Part shown: positions 1 to 8,188 of the stretch, piece after piece
Layout: the number at the start of each line of letters is the position of its first letter
Position numbering within the stretch: position 1 is the first letter of the stretch
Source: Pannonibacter phragmitetus DSM 14782
GTDB taxonomy: Bacteria > Pseudomonadota > Alphaproteobacteria > Rhizobiales > Stappiaceae
Direction: 5' to 3'
Assembly: GCF_000382365.1 (NCBI RefSeq)
Contig: NZ_KB908215.1
Span: 310,001 to 374,000 of the forward strand
Length of the DNA: 64,000 nt
Made by a program: the position numbers and the translations under genes
The notes under the pieces: model-generated
Told to the model about the DNA's origin: nothing
The model's database searches: none
What the model saw: only the letters and a program-made list of their open reading frames with translations

Positions 1-123
1 CAGAGCGCCGCGTGTCGTTCGCGAAGGCCGGATCGCAACACAGGCCGGCCGGGCATTGTTTGCCCTGGTAGTGGTCATGCTGGCGTTCCCTGGCCATGGG
101 TGGCGGCAGGCACGCCTTATGCG

Positions 124-321
124 TCACTCCGCCTCGGGCGCAGCCTGTCCGGCTGGTGTTCCGATGGTCCCGATTCGGGCGGCAAGATCAAGCGCTTCCC
201 GCTCGATACGCACTCCGGGGAACAGAACGACCACGTCTTCCTGTGAAACAGGCCCCAGCCCGCCCGCTGCTTTGCGCTGCGGCCGCCTTGGTGCCATGCG
301 GAAATCAAGCACGTAACCCAT
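124..321 (-). CDS. Small conserved hypothetical protein, 65 aa
   Basis: A short basic protein that begins MGYVLDFRMAPRRPQRK and carries a VVVLFPGVRIERE motif near its middle. Its layout, a short hydrophobic start, a proline/arginine-rich stretch and then a hydrophobic 'LFPGVRIER' block, resembles small uncharacterised proteins I associate with rhizobia and relatives. The start at 321 is chosen because GGAGGAAG sits just upstream; longer in-frame starts exist at 333 and 351. It has no predicted membrane segment or signal peptide. No function can be assigned. It lies divergently from the DUF2336 gene, about 190 bp away. Coding is likely from the ribosome binding site and the conserved-looking motif, but not certain. 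Confidence 0.55.
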   Translation of the reverse strand: MGYVLDFRMAPRRPQRKAAGGLGPVSQEDVVVLFPGVRIEREALDLAARIGTIGTPAGQAAPEAE

Positions 322-514
322 CGCTTCCTCCATCAGCAGCTGCTCCGGCAAATGGCTCGGGCGGTTTCAGGACTGTGGACACTTACGCTGGTTTTCAGAG
401 TAACGCCCCTGCAGGGTTAACAGGCTGCTAACGCTTTATGTCTAATTTTAGCCACTGGACTGGGGGTAGCCTGTCCGTCCTTGTATTGAGTATCTGGCTG
501 TAGCGGCGCGTATC

Positions 515-1690
515 ATGTCATCAGTTCCGCCTGGTCGCGGTCCCAACTTCCTGAGCGGCAATCCGGATCTCACCCGGCGCGAACGCTTGCTACTGGCGGC
601 TACGGAGCTGTTCGTGGCCCGTGAACGCCACGACCGGCAGGAAATCCGCGCCTTTGGCGAACTGGCCATCAATCTATATGAAGGAACCGATGTAGCCGAC
701 CGGCGCCGCATCGCCTGCCTTGCCGCCCGCGCCAGCGATATTCCGGCCGAGTTTCTCGATCTTCTCGCCCGCGACGCAGACGCACTCGTCGCCTATCCGA
801 TTGTCCTCCATGCGGCCATGATCAGCACGCAGGCGCAGCTTCTCATTGCAGAGCGCGGACCGGAGAGCCTGCGCCGGGCCTTGATCCGCCGTGAAGATCT
901 CGTTCCTGCCGCCCAGACCGTGCTCGCCCGCAACGCCGATGCCCAATCGCTTCAGCAGCTTCTGCCCCGTATTGATCTGGCGACCCGGCCCGAAATCCTC
1001 GCAGCGCTCAGCGAGCGCGCCGATGTCATGGCCGTGATCGGGCCGGATCTGGCCGCACGCGCCCTGCTGCCGTCCCCGCTTCTGCTCGCCAACTTCCCGT
1101 TTCTGGATCATGCAAACCGTCTGCTGGCCATTGGCGCTGCGGAACTGCGCGCCCTTGGCAACTTGACCCGGCAGGGCGGCAAGCGCCCGCCCCGCCCGGC
1201 TTTCAAGCCCGCCTTGCTGCAGCGGCTGCGTGAGACTGCACTGTCCGGTGGCCACAAGGCATTTGCGGAAGGCATTGCCTATGCACTGGGGCTAGATGCC
1301 GGACTTGCCCTGCATCTGGCCGCAGACGAACAGGGCGAAGCCCTGACTGTCTGCCTGAAGGTACTCGGCTTTGACAGCGAGAGTGCAACCGCAATGCTGG
1401 TGCGCCTTGGCGGCGTCACGCTGGATCTTGCACGCCTGCGCAAGCTTCAGCACCTGTTCGAGAACATGTCCCTCGATGCGGCTGATTGCCTGCTGACCAG
1501 CTGGCGCCACAGAAGTGAAATCATCGACGGCGAGATTCAGCAGGCCGCTGCCGCCCGGCTTCAGCAGCCGGGAGGCGCCCGCGCCGGCCAGCGCCCGCAG
1601 GACATTGCCCGCCCCGGCGAACGCCCGCTGCCCACCCACAGGCCCGCACCGCGCACGGTTCCGTCAACCCGCCGCATCACCAGCGTCTGA
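515..1690 (+). CDS. DUF2336 domain-containing protein
   Basis: A 391-residue soluble protein made almost entirely of short amphipathic helices, in the style of the alphaproteobacterial DUF2336 family (HEAT-like, function unknown). The N-terminal two thirds carry the family-like blocks LTRRERLLLAATELF and AINLYEGTDVADRRRIACLA, and repeated helix pairs such as LARDADALVAYPIVLHAA. The last 40 residues are low-complexity, rich in Arg, Pro and Ala. There is no signal peptide or membrane segment. The gene stands alone and converges on the AraC gene, whose stop lies 16 bp away. A weak CtrA-like sequence (TTAA-N7-CTAA) occurs about 85 bp upstream. Family assignment is fairly secure; the role is unknown. 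Confidence 0.75.
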   Translation: MSSVPPGRGPNFLSGNPDLTRRERLLLAATELFVARERHDRQEIRAFGELAINLYEGTDVADRRRIACLAARASDIPAEFLDLLARDADALVAYPIVLHAAMISTQAQLLIAERGPESLRRALIRREDLVPAAQTVLARNADAQSLQQLLPRIDLATRPEILAALSERADVMAVIGPDLAARALLPSPLLLANFPFLDHANRLLAIGAAELRALGNLTRQGGKRPPRPAFKPALLQRLRETALSGGHKAFAEGIAYALGLDAGLALHLAADEQGEALTVCLKVLGFDSESATAMLVRLGGVTLDLARLRKLQHLFENMSLDAADCLLTSWRHRSEIIDGEIQQAAAARLQQPGGARAGQRPQDIARPGERPLPTHRPAPRTVPSTRRITSV

Positions 1691-1705
1691 CGGCAGCACG
1701 GACAT

Positions 1706-2560
1706 CTATCGCAGTTGCCCGGCGGCTCCTGCGGCAAGCTCCCGGTAGCGTCCTGGTGTCATGCCCGTCTGCTTGCGGAAGGCCCGCGTCATGTGGCTCT
1801 GGTTGGCAAAGCCGCAGGCAGCCGAAACCCCTGCCGCCGTTTCCCCTGCCCTCAGCAGCTGCTTGGCCAGATTGATCCGCTGCATCATCACCCATTCGCT
1901 GGGCGCCATGCCGCGCGCCAGCTTGAACATGCGGTGGAAATGAAACACGGAAAGGCCCGTCAGCGCGGCAAGGTCCTCCAGATGGATCACGCCGTCCATA
2001 TGGGCCCGCACCCACTCATCCACCCGCCGCAGCTGATGCGGGCTGAGCCCGCCTTTCAGCACCGGTGCACCACGCGTGAGATGCGCCACCATCACGGCAA
2101 AGGCCTCATCTGCCTTGAGAGCATCTTGAACCATGGCCGCCTCGGCGATCCGGAACAACGGCAGAGCGATGGAAGGCGCCGCCACAAAGGTTTCATCCCG
2201 CAGGTCCAGCCGCCGTGCGTCGCAGTCATGCACCTCGGCGAAGGCTGCACGCAGCGCCTTGTCGCTGACATAGAGATGCACGAAGCGGAAGGGCTCGGTG
2301 ATCTTCCAGTCGGATGCCTCCCCCTCCGGCATCACGCAGACGGCCCCCTGCCAGCCGGCCAAGGCGCCCTTGTCGAGCCGTGAGGTGCCGGTTCCACCCT
2401 GAAGATAGAGGCTGAACGTATGCCGCTCCGGCGCTTCGTAGGACACTTCGTCGTCATGGTTTTCCCAGACCGTCACCGAACGTTCAGCCCCCATGCCGAG
2501 ATGGGCGGCCGCAAAGGCGGTGGCAGACTGACTGAGAAAGTCGTGAACGGTCGGGCGCAT
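1706..2560 (-). CDS. AraC-family transcriptional regulator
   Basis: The N-terminal 160 residues resemble an AraC-type cupin sensing domain (ERHTFSLYLQGG, FRFVHLYVSDKAL). The C-terminal 100 residues are a two-helix-turn-helix AraC DNA-binding domain: LEDLAALTGLSVFHFHRMFK for the first, then AAGVSAACGFANQSHMTRAF and KQTGMTPGRYR for the second and the signature end. Length (about 284 aa) fits the family. ATG at 2560 is preferred; a GTG two codons earlier (2566) is possible. The gene is divergent from the EamA exporter at 2679 with about 118 bp between, so it probably controls that exporter in response to a small molecule. The ligand is unknown. Confidence 0.85.
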   Translation of the reverse strand: MRPTVHDFLSQSATAFAAAHLGMGAERSVTVWENHDDEVSYEAPERHTFSLYLQGGTGTSRLDKGALAGWQGAVCVMPEGEASDWKITEPFRFVHLYVSDKALRAAFAEVHDCDARRLDLRDETFVAAPSIALPLFRIAEAAMVQDALKADEAFAVMVAHLTRGAPVLKGGLSPHQLRRVDEWVRAHMDGVIHLEDLAALTGLSVFHFHRMFKLARGMAPSEWVMMQRINLAKQLLRAGETAAGVSAACGFANQSHMTRAFRKQTGMTPGRYRELAAGAAGQLR

Positions 2561-2678
2561 GACCACTTTCTACATCATTGACGGCCTGCAAGGCAGAGGC
2601 TGGACGGAGAATACCGCAAGATCGTGCAAGCCTTGCATTCAAGAGACAGCGTAACACCGGCAGGCAAGGAGCCTGCCC

Positions 2679-3572
2679 ATGACCAACATTCTGCTTTTCG
2701 CTTCCACCGTCCTGCTCTGGGGCACCACCTGGATCGCCATTGCCTTCCAGATTGAGGCTGCGCCTGTCCCGGTCTTCGTCTCCATCTTCCACCGCTTTGC
2801 GCTGGCAGCCCTTGTCATGGTCGCAGGGCTGGCGCTCATGGGCCGCCTGCGCCGCCCCCGTGTCTGGCGTTTTGTGTTCGCGCAGGCGCTTTGCCTGTTC
2901 TGCTGCAACTTCATCGCGCTTTACACGGCCACAACGCTCATCCCTTCCGGCCTCGTTTCGGTGATCTTCTCGCTGGCCTCGCTCTTCAACGCGGTGAATG
3001 CGCGGATCTTCTTCGGCGACAGGATCACGCCGCGCACGCTTGTTGCCGCAGCCCTCGGGGCCTGCGGGCTGCTGCTGCTGTTCTGGCACGATCTGACGGT
3101 CGACTTCGACATTTCCGTGCTGAAGGGCATCGGCTGGGCGGCACTCGGCACCTGCTTCTTTTCGCTCGGCAACATGGCCTCGCGGCGCAACACTGCAGAA
3201 GGCGTTCCCCCAGCCACGGCCAATGCCTGGGGCATGAGCTTTGGCGCCATTGCCTTGCTGGCGATCATCTACGCCACCGGCAACACCCTGGTGACCCCGC
3301 CCTCTTCGACCTATTGGCTCGCCGCCGGATACCTCGCCGTCTTCGGCTCTGTGGCAGGTTTCACGGCTTATCTGATGCTTGTCGCACGCATCGGTTCGGC
3401 CAAGGCAGGCTACGCCACGGTGCTGTTTCCAGTCATCGCCCTTGCCGCCTCCAGCCTGTTTGAAGGCTATCAGTGGACGCCCGAGGCCATCGCCGGACTG
3501 GCGCTGACCGGTCTGGGCAATCTGGTGATGTTCACGAAGGTCAGCTTCCGTCCGGCCAGAGCCGCGGCATGA
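2679..3572 (+). CDS. EamA/DMT-family inner-membrane exporter
   Basis: A 297-residue protein with about ten hydrophobic segments arranged as two repeats of five, typical of drug/metabolite transporters of the EamA type (RhaT/YdcZ-like exporters of amino acids or metabolites). It starts MTNILLFASTVLLWGTTWIA; the WGTTW motif in the first helix is characteristic. The second repeat contains the AGYLAVFGSVAGFTAYL helix, also typical. ATG at 2679 has AAGGAG eight bases upstream. The divergent AraC gene is the likely regulator. Substrate cannot be read from the sequence. The gene ends tail-to-tail with the DUF1491 gene, 39 bp apart. Confidence 0.87.
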   Translation: MTNILLFASTVLLWGTTWIAIAFQIEAAPVPVFVSIFHRFALAALVMVAGLALMGRLRRPRVWRFVFAQALCLFCCNFIALYTATTLIPSGLVSVIFSLASLFNAVNARIFFGDRITPRTLVAAALGACGLLLLFWHDLTVDFDISVLKGIGWAALGTCFFSLGNMASRRNTAEGVPPATANAWGMSFGAIALLAIIYATGNTLVTPPSSTYWLAAGYLAVFGSVAGFTAYLMLVARIGSAKAGYATVLFPVIALAASSLFEGYQWTPEAIAGLALTGLGNLVMFTKVSFRPARAAA

Positions 3573-3611
3573 ACGCAACGGGCGTCTGACTCTCTCCCCG
3601 CCGCCTTGCGG

Positions 3612-3965
3612 TCAGGCATCCGTATCAACCACCTGCAGCAGATCTGTACCGCCCTTGCTCTCGATTTCGACGACCCAGAAATCCGGGTCCATCCGCTTTT
3701 CGCTTTCAAGACGCGCCTGAGCCTCCTCGCGCGTGCCTTGAAAGATCAGCAGTTCGAAAGCCCGGTCATCGGCCGCCGTATCCATGAAGGCCTGTGGCGC
3801 GGGACCATAGAGATCAACAGTGCCGTCCATCCGGTCCACCAGCACGAAAACGACCCCGGCTTCTTCCGCACCCTTGCGGGTGGTCGCGGCAAAGCTACCG
3901 GCCGTAAAGACCTGCCGCACCAGCGCGCTGACGAAAAATCTGGATGTAAGCCGCGGCATGCGCAT
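3612..3965 (-). CDS. DUF1491 family protein
   Basis: A 117-residue soluble protein matching the alphaproteobacterial DUF1491 family in its order of features: a basic N-terminus with a short beta strand (SRFFVSALVRQVF), a GVVFVLVDRMDG core, a LYGPAPQAF segment, and a C-terminal DPDFWVVEIES strand. The family has no established biochemical role. The start may be at 3965 or two codons later at 3959; an AGGAAGGA sequence precedes both. It is the last gene of a likely operon with the peptidoglycan-binding protein and the sensor kinase upstream (37 bp and 30 bp gaps). Confidence 0.8.
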   Translation of the reverse strand: MRMPRLTSRFFVSALVRQVFTAGSFAATTRKGAEEAGVVFVLVDRMDGTVDLYGPAPQAFMDTAADDRAFELLIFQGTREEAQARLESEKRMDPDFWVVEIESKGGTDLLQVVDTDA

Positions 3966-4001
3966 TTCCTTCCTGCGGGCCAGCCCGCAAGGCAGGCCCG
4001 G

Positions 4002-4901
4002 TTATCCCTCGAACGGAATCCCTGTGAATTCTTCGAGCTCACGAATGAGCGAGGGCGACACCTGTCCGGTGATGGCGAGCCCCCGGTCCAGCTCGAAGCG
4101 CTGAATCGCGTTGGCGGTGTTGTCGCTCATCATGCCGTCTGCCCGCAAGGGGCCATAGCCAAGTTCCGAGAGTAACCGCTGCACCTTGGCCAGCTGCCCG
4201 CCGCCATTCTCCGCCACCTGCGCGCTGCGCCCCACTTCCTGAGGGGGCACAGGCACTGTGCCTGTTGCGGTGGGAAGCGGCACCTGGCGCACGGGCTGTG
4301 CCTGTTCGACAAGGGCTGCAATCGTTGCCGGGGCAGCAGACTGCGCCACGGCTGCGGCCGGGCTCGCTGCAGCTGCGCTGTTGCGATGTGCCGGGCTGGC
4401 GAAAGGTGAAGGTCTCGGCAAGGGCACCGCCCCGGCGCCACCGCTGGCAGCAGCACGCTCCACCAGCCCTTCGGTCTCCATGAGCAGACGCGCAAGCAGG
4501 GCGCTGTTCACCTCGCCGCTTTCCGGCAGACCTGCAAGGATCTCATAACGGCGGACGGATCTTTCCGTTGCCGGGCCCACCATGCCGTCCAGCAGCCCCT
4601 CGTAAAGGCCGAGGCGGCGCAATTCGGTCTGCACGTCCAGAACCAGCGTTGAAACCGCCTGCGGCATCACCGCACGGTTTTCCTGGGGCACCACTTCGCT
4701 GTGCCGCTCGCGCGTCACGACAAGCGGTGCAGGATGGCGGCCTGGCTGAAGCCCAACAGCGTTGGCAATGATCAGGCATCCGGTCAGCGCCATGACGATG
4801 GAACCACCGGCCGCGACGGGATTGTCCATCGCAGCCGTGCCCATGCGGGCAACCAGCCCCTCGCGGGGCGGCGGTTCAGGGTCAACTCGCTTGCGTGCCA
4901 T
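4002..4901 (-). CDS. Membrane-anchored peptidoglycan-binding protein (two PG_binding_1 domains)
   Basis: A 299-residue protein with a single transmembrane helix around residues 30-50 (GGSIVMALTGCLIIANAVG), which puts the bulk in the periplasm. Two peptidoglycan_binding_1 modules are visible: one at about 87-140 (VLDVQTELRRLGLYEGLLDG, then GPATERSVRRYE) and one at the C-terminus (LAKVQRLLSELGYGPLRADG, then NTANAIQRFEL). An Ala/Pro-rich linker separates them. No catalytic domain is present, so it probably binds cell wall rather than cleaving it. It sits between the sensor kinase and DUF1491 genes in one direction, suggesting an envelope-related operon. Confidence 0.85.
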   Translation of the reverse strand: MARKRVDPEPPPREGLVARMGTAAMDNPVAAGGSIVMALTGCLIIANAVGLQPGRHPAPLVVTRERHSEVVPQENRAVMPQAVSTLVLDVQTELRRLGLYEGLLDGMVGPATERSVRRYEILAGLPESGEVNSALLARLLMETEGLVERAAASGGAGAVPLPRPSPFASPAHRNSAAAASPAAAVAQSAAPATIAALVEQAQPVRQVPLPTATGTVPVPPQEVGRSAQVAENGGGQLAKVQRLLSELGYGPLRADGMMSDNTANAIQRFELDRGLAITGQVSPSLIRELEEFTGIPFEG

Positions 4902-4931
4902 GCGCTCCAGTCCGCTCTCCGCTTTCCGGCC

Positions 4932-6689
4932 TCAGGCCACCGTTCGCACCGGCAGATGACCTGCCTTGCGCGGTGAATTTGTTTTTGCTCCTGCCGCAGA
5001 GGGCGGCAGAAGAACCGTCATGCTTGTCCCGTTGCCCCGTGTCGCATCAACACGGAAGCTGCCCCCATGCAGCTCGGCAAGGCCTCTCACGAGGGCAAGA
5101 CCGATCTCAGCACCAGGCAGCGGCTCCGGCTGCCCGCGCCGCGAGGCTGCGCCTGCATCCGGCAGCATCCCTGTCGCCGTCACGCGGAACTCCGCACCAT
5201 TGCCAAGATGCCGGGCCAGAAGCTCGACCCGCCCACCCGCTTGTGCCGACTTCACGGCATTGGACAGCAGATTGATCACGATCTGGCGGCAAGCAACCTC
5301 GTCCGCCGGAAAACTTCCCAGCGCCGGATCGATTTCGCTGACCAGCGCAGCATTGCGCAGCCGCGCCTCATCTGCCGCCACCCGCACACACTCCTGCAGG
5401 CAGGCAACCAGATCCGCCTCAGCCCGGCTTCCGGGCTTGAGAGGAATGGCCGGCTTGTGCTGCCCGGATATCATCCCGTCCACCACGTCCAGCAGATGGG
5501 TGCTCGACGCATGGATCAGGTCAGCATATTCGCGCCTGCGGGCAGCATCGCTCAGGCTGTCTGGCCGTTCCCGCAACACATCGGAAAAACCGGCAATCGC
5601 GGTCAGGGGCGCACGCAGTTCATGCCCGGCCTCAGCAACCGTCCGCGACACATTCTCTTCGGCAGATCCCGCATTGCTATGGCCCGCCGCTTCCCGCAGC
5701 ACTGCAAGCACGCGGCCCGACCTGTCTCTCGCATCCGTGCGCGAAGCCGGGCGGCATTCGATCAGAACGCTGCGGTAATCGGCCGTTCCCGCCTCACCCG
5801 GCCGGTTCCGTCCCTGCCGCAGCCGCACATCAAGGCTCATGGCGCAACGGTCGCGCTCCACATCCGACACCATCTTCAGGAAGGCCGGCCGGTCCGCCAC
5901 ATGCAGCCGCTGGAACAGCCCTTCCCGCTGGACCTGCCGTGCGCTGGCGCCAAGCAATGCCTCGCAGGATCCGCCGATGGAAATCACGTCACCGCCTTCG
6001 CCCAGCAATGCAACCATGCCGCTGGCCTCGTCATTGACCATCTTCAGGCGGCTTTCCAGATGGCGGAACAGGCCCTCGCCGCGCTGCTGCTCTTGCGCAA
6101 TCTTGACGCCCATCATCATGGCATAGGCGAGAGCACCGCCAGAGGAAATGGCCAGCGCCGCTTCCGGGCTGCCGGACAGCGCATAAACGGGCGCCACGGC
6201 TCCCAGCAGGGCCAGCAGCCCAACTTCGGCAATACAAAGCGCCGTCACGTAGAGAATCGCGCGCCTGTCTGCGGTCAAGGCTGCCTCGACGGGCGCCAGA
6301 ATCAGCCAGATCAGGGCAAAGGAAGCGATCCCGCCCGTTATGGCCGCAATGCCGCCAATGAACAGCGCAAAGACCCCCGCAGAAGCGGCCTGTGCCACCG
6401 TCAGATTGCCCGTGCGCGACAGGAACAGTGCCAGCGGCCACTGAGCCAGAGCCCAGCCGAGAATCAGCGTCAGGGGCAGCGAGGCAGGCCCGGCAACGGC
6501 GAGATGCAGCGGAAACAGAAGCAGAGCGGCCGAGCCTGTCACCAGATTGGCCGTGATAAAGGCCTTGTGGCGCGGCGCGCGCAGCTCATCCCCTTCGACG
6601 GACGGATGTACCAGTCCCTCGACAAAACGGGCTATGGGCTGGCCATAGATGGTTAGGAACCTGGATACGCTACGCAACACACTCACCAC
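4932..6689 (-). CDS. Membrane sensor histidine kinase with degenerate ATP-binding G1 box
   Basis: A 585-residue protein. Residues 40-200 hold about six hydrophobic segments. A PAS-like region follows at about 220-335 (ALLGEGGDVISIGG). The dimerisation/phosphoacceptor helix has the H-box GHELRAPLTAIAGFSDVL with His356. The catalytic domain keeps the N box (VINLLSNAVKSA, Asn473/Asn477) and a G2-like stretch (GAEIGLALVRGLAELHGG). The G1 box, normally D-x-G-x-G, reads TATGMLPDAG, so the adenine-contacting Asp is missing. It may be a weak or pseudo-kinase, or a phosphatase. The start is a GTG with a poor ribosome site; no in-frame ATG occurs before residue 190. First gene of the operon with the peptidoglycan-binding and DUF1491 genes. 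Confidence 0.85.
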   Translation of the reverse strand: MVSVLRSVSRFLTIYGQPIARFVEGLVHPSVEGDELRAPRHKAFITANLVTGSAALLLFPLHLAVAGPASLPLTLILGWALAQWPLALFLSRTGNLTVAQAASAGVFALFIGGIAAITGGIASFALIWLILAPVEAALTADRRAILYVTALCIAEVGLLALLGAVAPVYALSGSPEAALAISSGGALAYAMMMGVKIAQEQQRGEGLFRHLESRLKMVNDEASGMVALLGEGGDVISIGGSCEALLGASARQVQREGLFQRLHVADRPAFLKMVSDVERDRCAMSLDVRLRQGRNRPGEAGTADYRSVLIECRPASRTDARDRSGRVLAVLREAAGHSNAGSAEENVSRTVAEAGHELRAPLTAIAGFSDVLRERPDSLSDAARRREYADLIHASSTHLLDVVDGMISGQHKPAIPLKPGSRAEADLVACLQECVRVAADEARLRNAALVSEIDPALGSFPADEVACRQIVINLLSNAVKSAQAGGRVELLARHLGNGAEFRVTATGMLPDAGAASRRGQPEPLPGAEIGLALVRGLAELHGGSFRVDATRGNGTSMTVLLPPSAAGAKTNSPRKAGHLPVRTVA

Positions 6690-7009
6690 GGGACCGGTAA
6701 GCCCGGTACCTCCAGTTTCTCGTTACCCGATTTTTCGCGCGGATCACTTAAGGAACGTTGAAGGCGGATGGAAACTCCTCAAAAGCCCCGGCAAAAAAAC
6801 ACCAATCCCGCGCAGCCCCTTGGCTCCAATCCGCTCAAATTTGAATCAAGTTTGCCGAAAAATATATTCAACATTCTGTTTTCTTTGAAGAAAATCACCC
6901 TCCGCAGAGAAACGCCGCTTTTGGATGTACCGGTTAATGTCGTGCCATAACAAAACCGTCAGCCCATGGCACGGAGACTGGCGGAACCGGAAAACTGAAG
7001 GGTAGCGCA
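6690..7009. other. Intergenic region, no gene seen
   Basis: This 320 bp stretch separates the divergent sensor kinase and DUF5330 genes and should hold both promoters. Its middle (about 6840-6900) is clearly more AT-rich than the surroundings. I see no convincing coding frame, tRNA or hairpin terminator in it. Confidence 0.5.
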
Positions 7010-7492
7010 ATGTTCTTCCTCGTCAGGAAAGCCCTCTGGCTTGTCTTGGTGCTGGCGATGGTGCCGTTCTTCGCCGGCAAGGATCAGGCAGGCGGCTTCA
7101 ACGTCGACCCTGTGGCGGCTTTCATGGCTGCTCAGGCAACCGTAAGTGATCTGACAGGCTTCTGCGGCCGCAATCCGCAGGCCTGCGAAACCGGCGGCGA
7201 GGCCCTTGCGGCCATCGGCGCCAATGCCCGCGACGGCGCAAAGCTGGTCTACCAGTATTTCGACGGCGCAGAGGCAGGAAGTGGAACAGACGATCCGGCG
7301 CTGGCAGCGCAGCCTGCCCCCGGCGACGTCACCAGCTCCATTCCAGCCACGGATGGCACATCCGGTGGTGAACTCAGCATCCCGTCGTGGCATCTGCCTG
7401 CGCCGGAGATCGCACAGCAGAATTCCTCCGTTCCGGAGGCTTCCTTTGGGCCGGTGCCACGGCCCAATCCCAGGTCAGTCCCCCGGGTCTGA
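7010..7492 (+). CDS. DUF5330 domain-containing protein (exported or membrane-anchored)
   Basis: A 160-residue protein whose first 22 residues form a hydrophobic helix (FFLVRKALWLVLVLAMVPFF), either an uncleaved anchor or a signal sequence. The next 65 residues match the DUF5330 pattern known in Hyphomicrobiales: VDPVAAFMAAQATVSDLTGF, then CGRNPQACETGGEA with two conserved cysteines, then a helix ending AKLVYQYFDG. The rest is a low-complexity Pro/Ser/Ala tail. The function of the family is not known. It is a single gene, followed by a strong intrinsic terminator at 7623-7668. Confidence 0.75.
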   Translation: MFFLVRKALWLVLVLAMVPFFAGKDQAGGFNVDPVAAFMAAQATVSDLTGFCGRNPQACETGGEALAAIGANARDGAKLVYQYFDGAEAGSGTDDPALAAQPAPGDVTSSIPATDGTSGGELSIPSWHLPAPEIAQQNSSVPEASFGPVPRPNPRSVPRV

Positions 7493-7622
7493 CCGACCCT
7501 GCTGCGGCACCGGGCCTGTCATTCCGGACCGCAGTGGTTTGCGCCCGCATGACCAGACCGGTCCCCCGTCCTGACCCGGGGCCGGACTGGAGAGACGGAA
7601 AAACTCGGTGGCCATGCCGCCG

Positions 7623-7668
7623 CGCCGCAAGTGGATTGCTGCCCCTTCCACTTGCGGCGTCTTTTTTC
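7623..7668 (+). terminator. Rho-independent terminator after the DUF5330 gene
   Basis: A perfect 13-bp inverted repeat (CGCCGCAAGTGGA at 7623-7635 with its complement at 7647-7659) around an 11-base loop, followed by TCTTTTTTC. It lies about 130 bp past the DUF5330 stop and about 90 bp before sufE. Confidence 0.85.
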
Positions 7669-7756
7669 CCGCCGCCATGCCGGGCACCCTTGCCTGACGG
7701 GCCGCAACGTCTATATCTGCGCACCTGACGTGCTCCAGAAAGCGGAACCCCGGCAC

Positions 7757-8188
7757 ATGACCGCCAGTCTTGACGAAATCCTCGAGAACTTTGAATTCAT
7801 CGATGACTGGGAAGACCGCTACAAGTATGTCATCGAACTGGGCCGCGCCCTGCCCGCCTTTCCTGATGACCAGCGCACGGAAGACAACAAGGTGCGCGGC
7901 TGCGTGTCCCAGGTCTGGCTGGTGACCCAGGTCACGCGCGGCGAGGATGGCAGTGCCATTCTTACCTTCCTTGGCGACAGCGATGCCCTGATCGTGCAGG
8001 GTCTTGTCGCCATCGTGCTTGCCGTCTTCTCGGGCCATTCAGCCAAAGACATTCTTGCGACCGATGTGGACGCGATCTTTGCCCGCATCGGTCTCAAGGA
8101 TCATCTCACGCCGCAGCGCTCCAACGGCCTGAAGTCCATGGTCCAGCGCATCAAGGACGACGCGGCCTCGGCTCTGGCTGGGGTGTGA
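7757..8188 (+). CDS. sufE: SufE family cysteine desulfuration protein
   Basis: A 143-residue protein with SufE hallmarks: an N-terminal EILENFEFIDDWEDRYKYVI helix, PAFPDDQRTEDNKVRGC with the sulfur-accepting Cys in the VRGCVSQVWL motif, then a hydrophobic sheet and a C-terminal helix. SufE accepts persulfide sulfur from the desulfurase SufS and passes it to the SUF scaffold for Fe-S cluster assembly in the cytosol. The start at 7757 gives the usual family length and an MTASLDEI beginning. The rest of the suf operon is not nearby, which is common for a detached sufE. Its 3' end overlaps the convergent DUF6456 gene by 38 bp. Confidence 0.93.
   Translation: MTASLDEILENFEFIDDWEDRYKYVIELGRALPAFPDDQRTEDNKVRGCVSQVWLVTQVTRGEDGSAILTFLGDSDALIVQGLVAIVLAVFSGHSAKDILATDVDAIFARIGLKDHLTPQRSNGLKSMVQRIKDDAASALAGV

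Noticed and set aside
416-432. A CtrA-like sequence TTAA-N7-CTAAC upstream of the DUF2336 gene
   Set aside because: One of the two half sites has a mismatch (CTAA). Such imperfect matches are expected by chance, so it was not listed as a site.
5067-6656. A 529-codon open frame on the plus strand
   Set aside because: It is antisense to the sensor kinase gene. The composition (His/Gln/Arg-rich) is that of a shadow frame.
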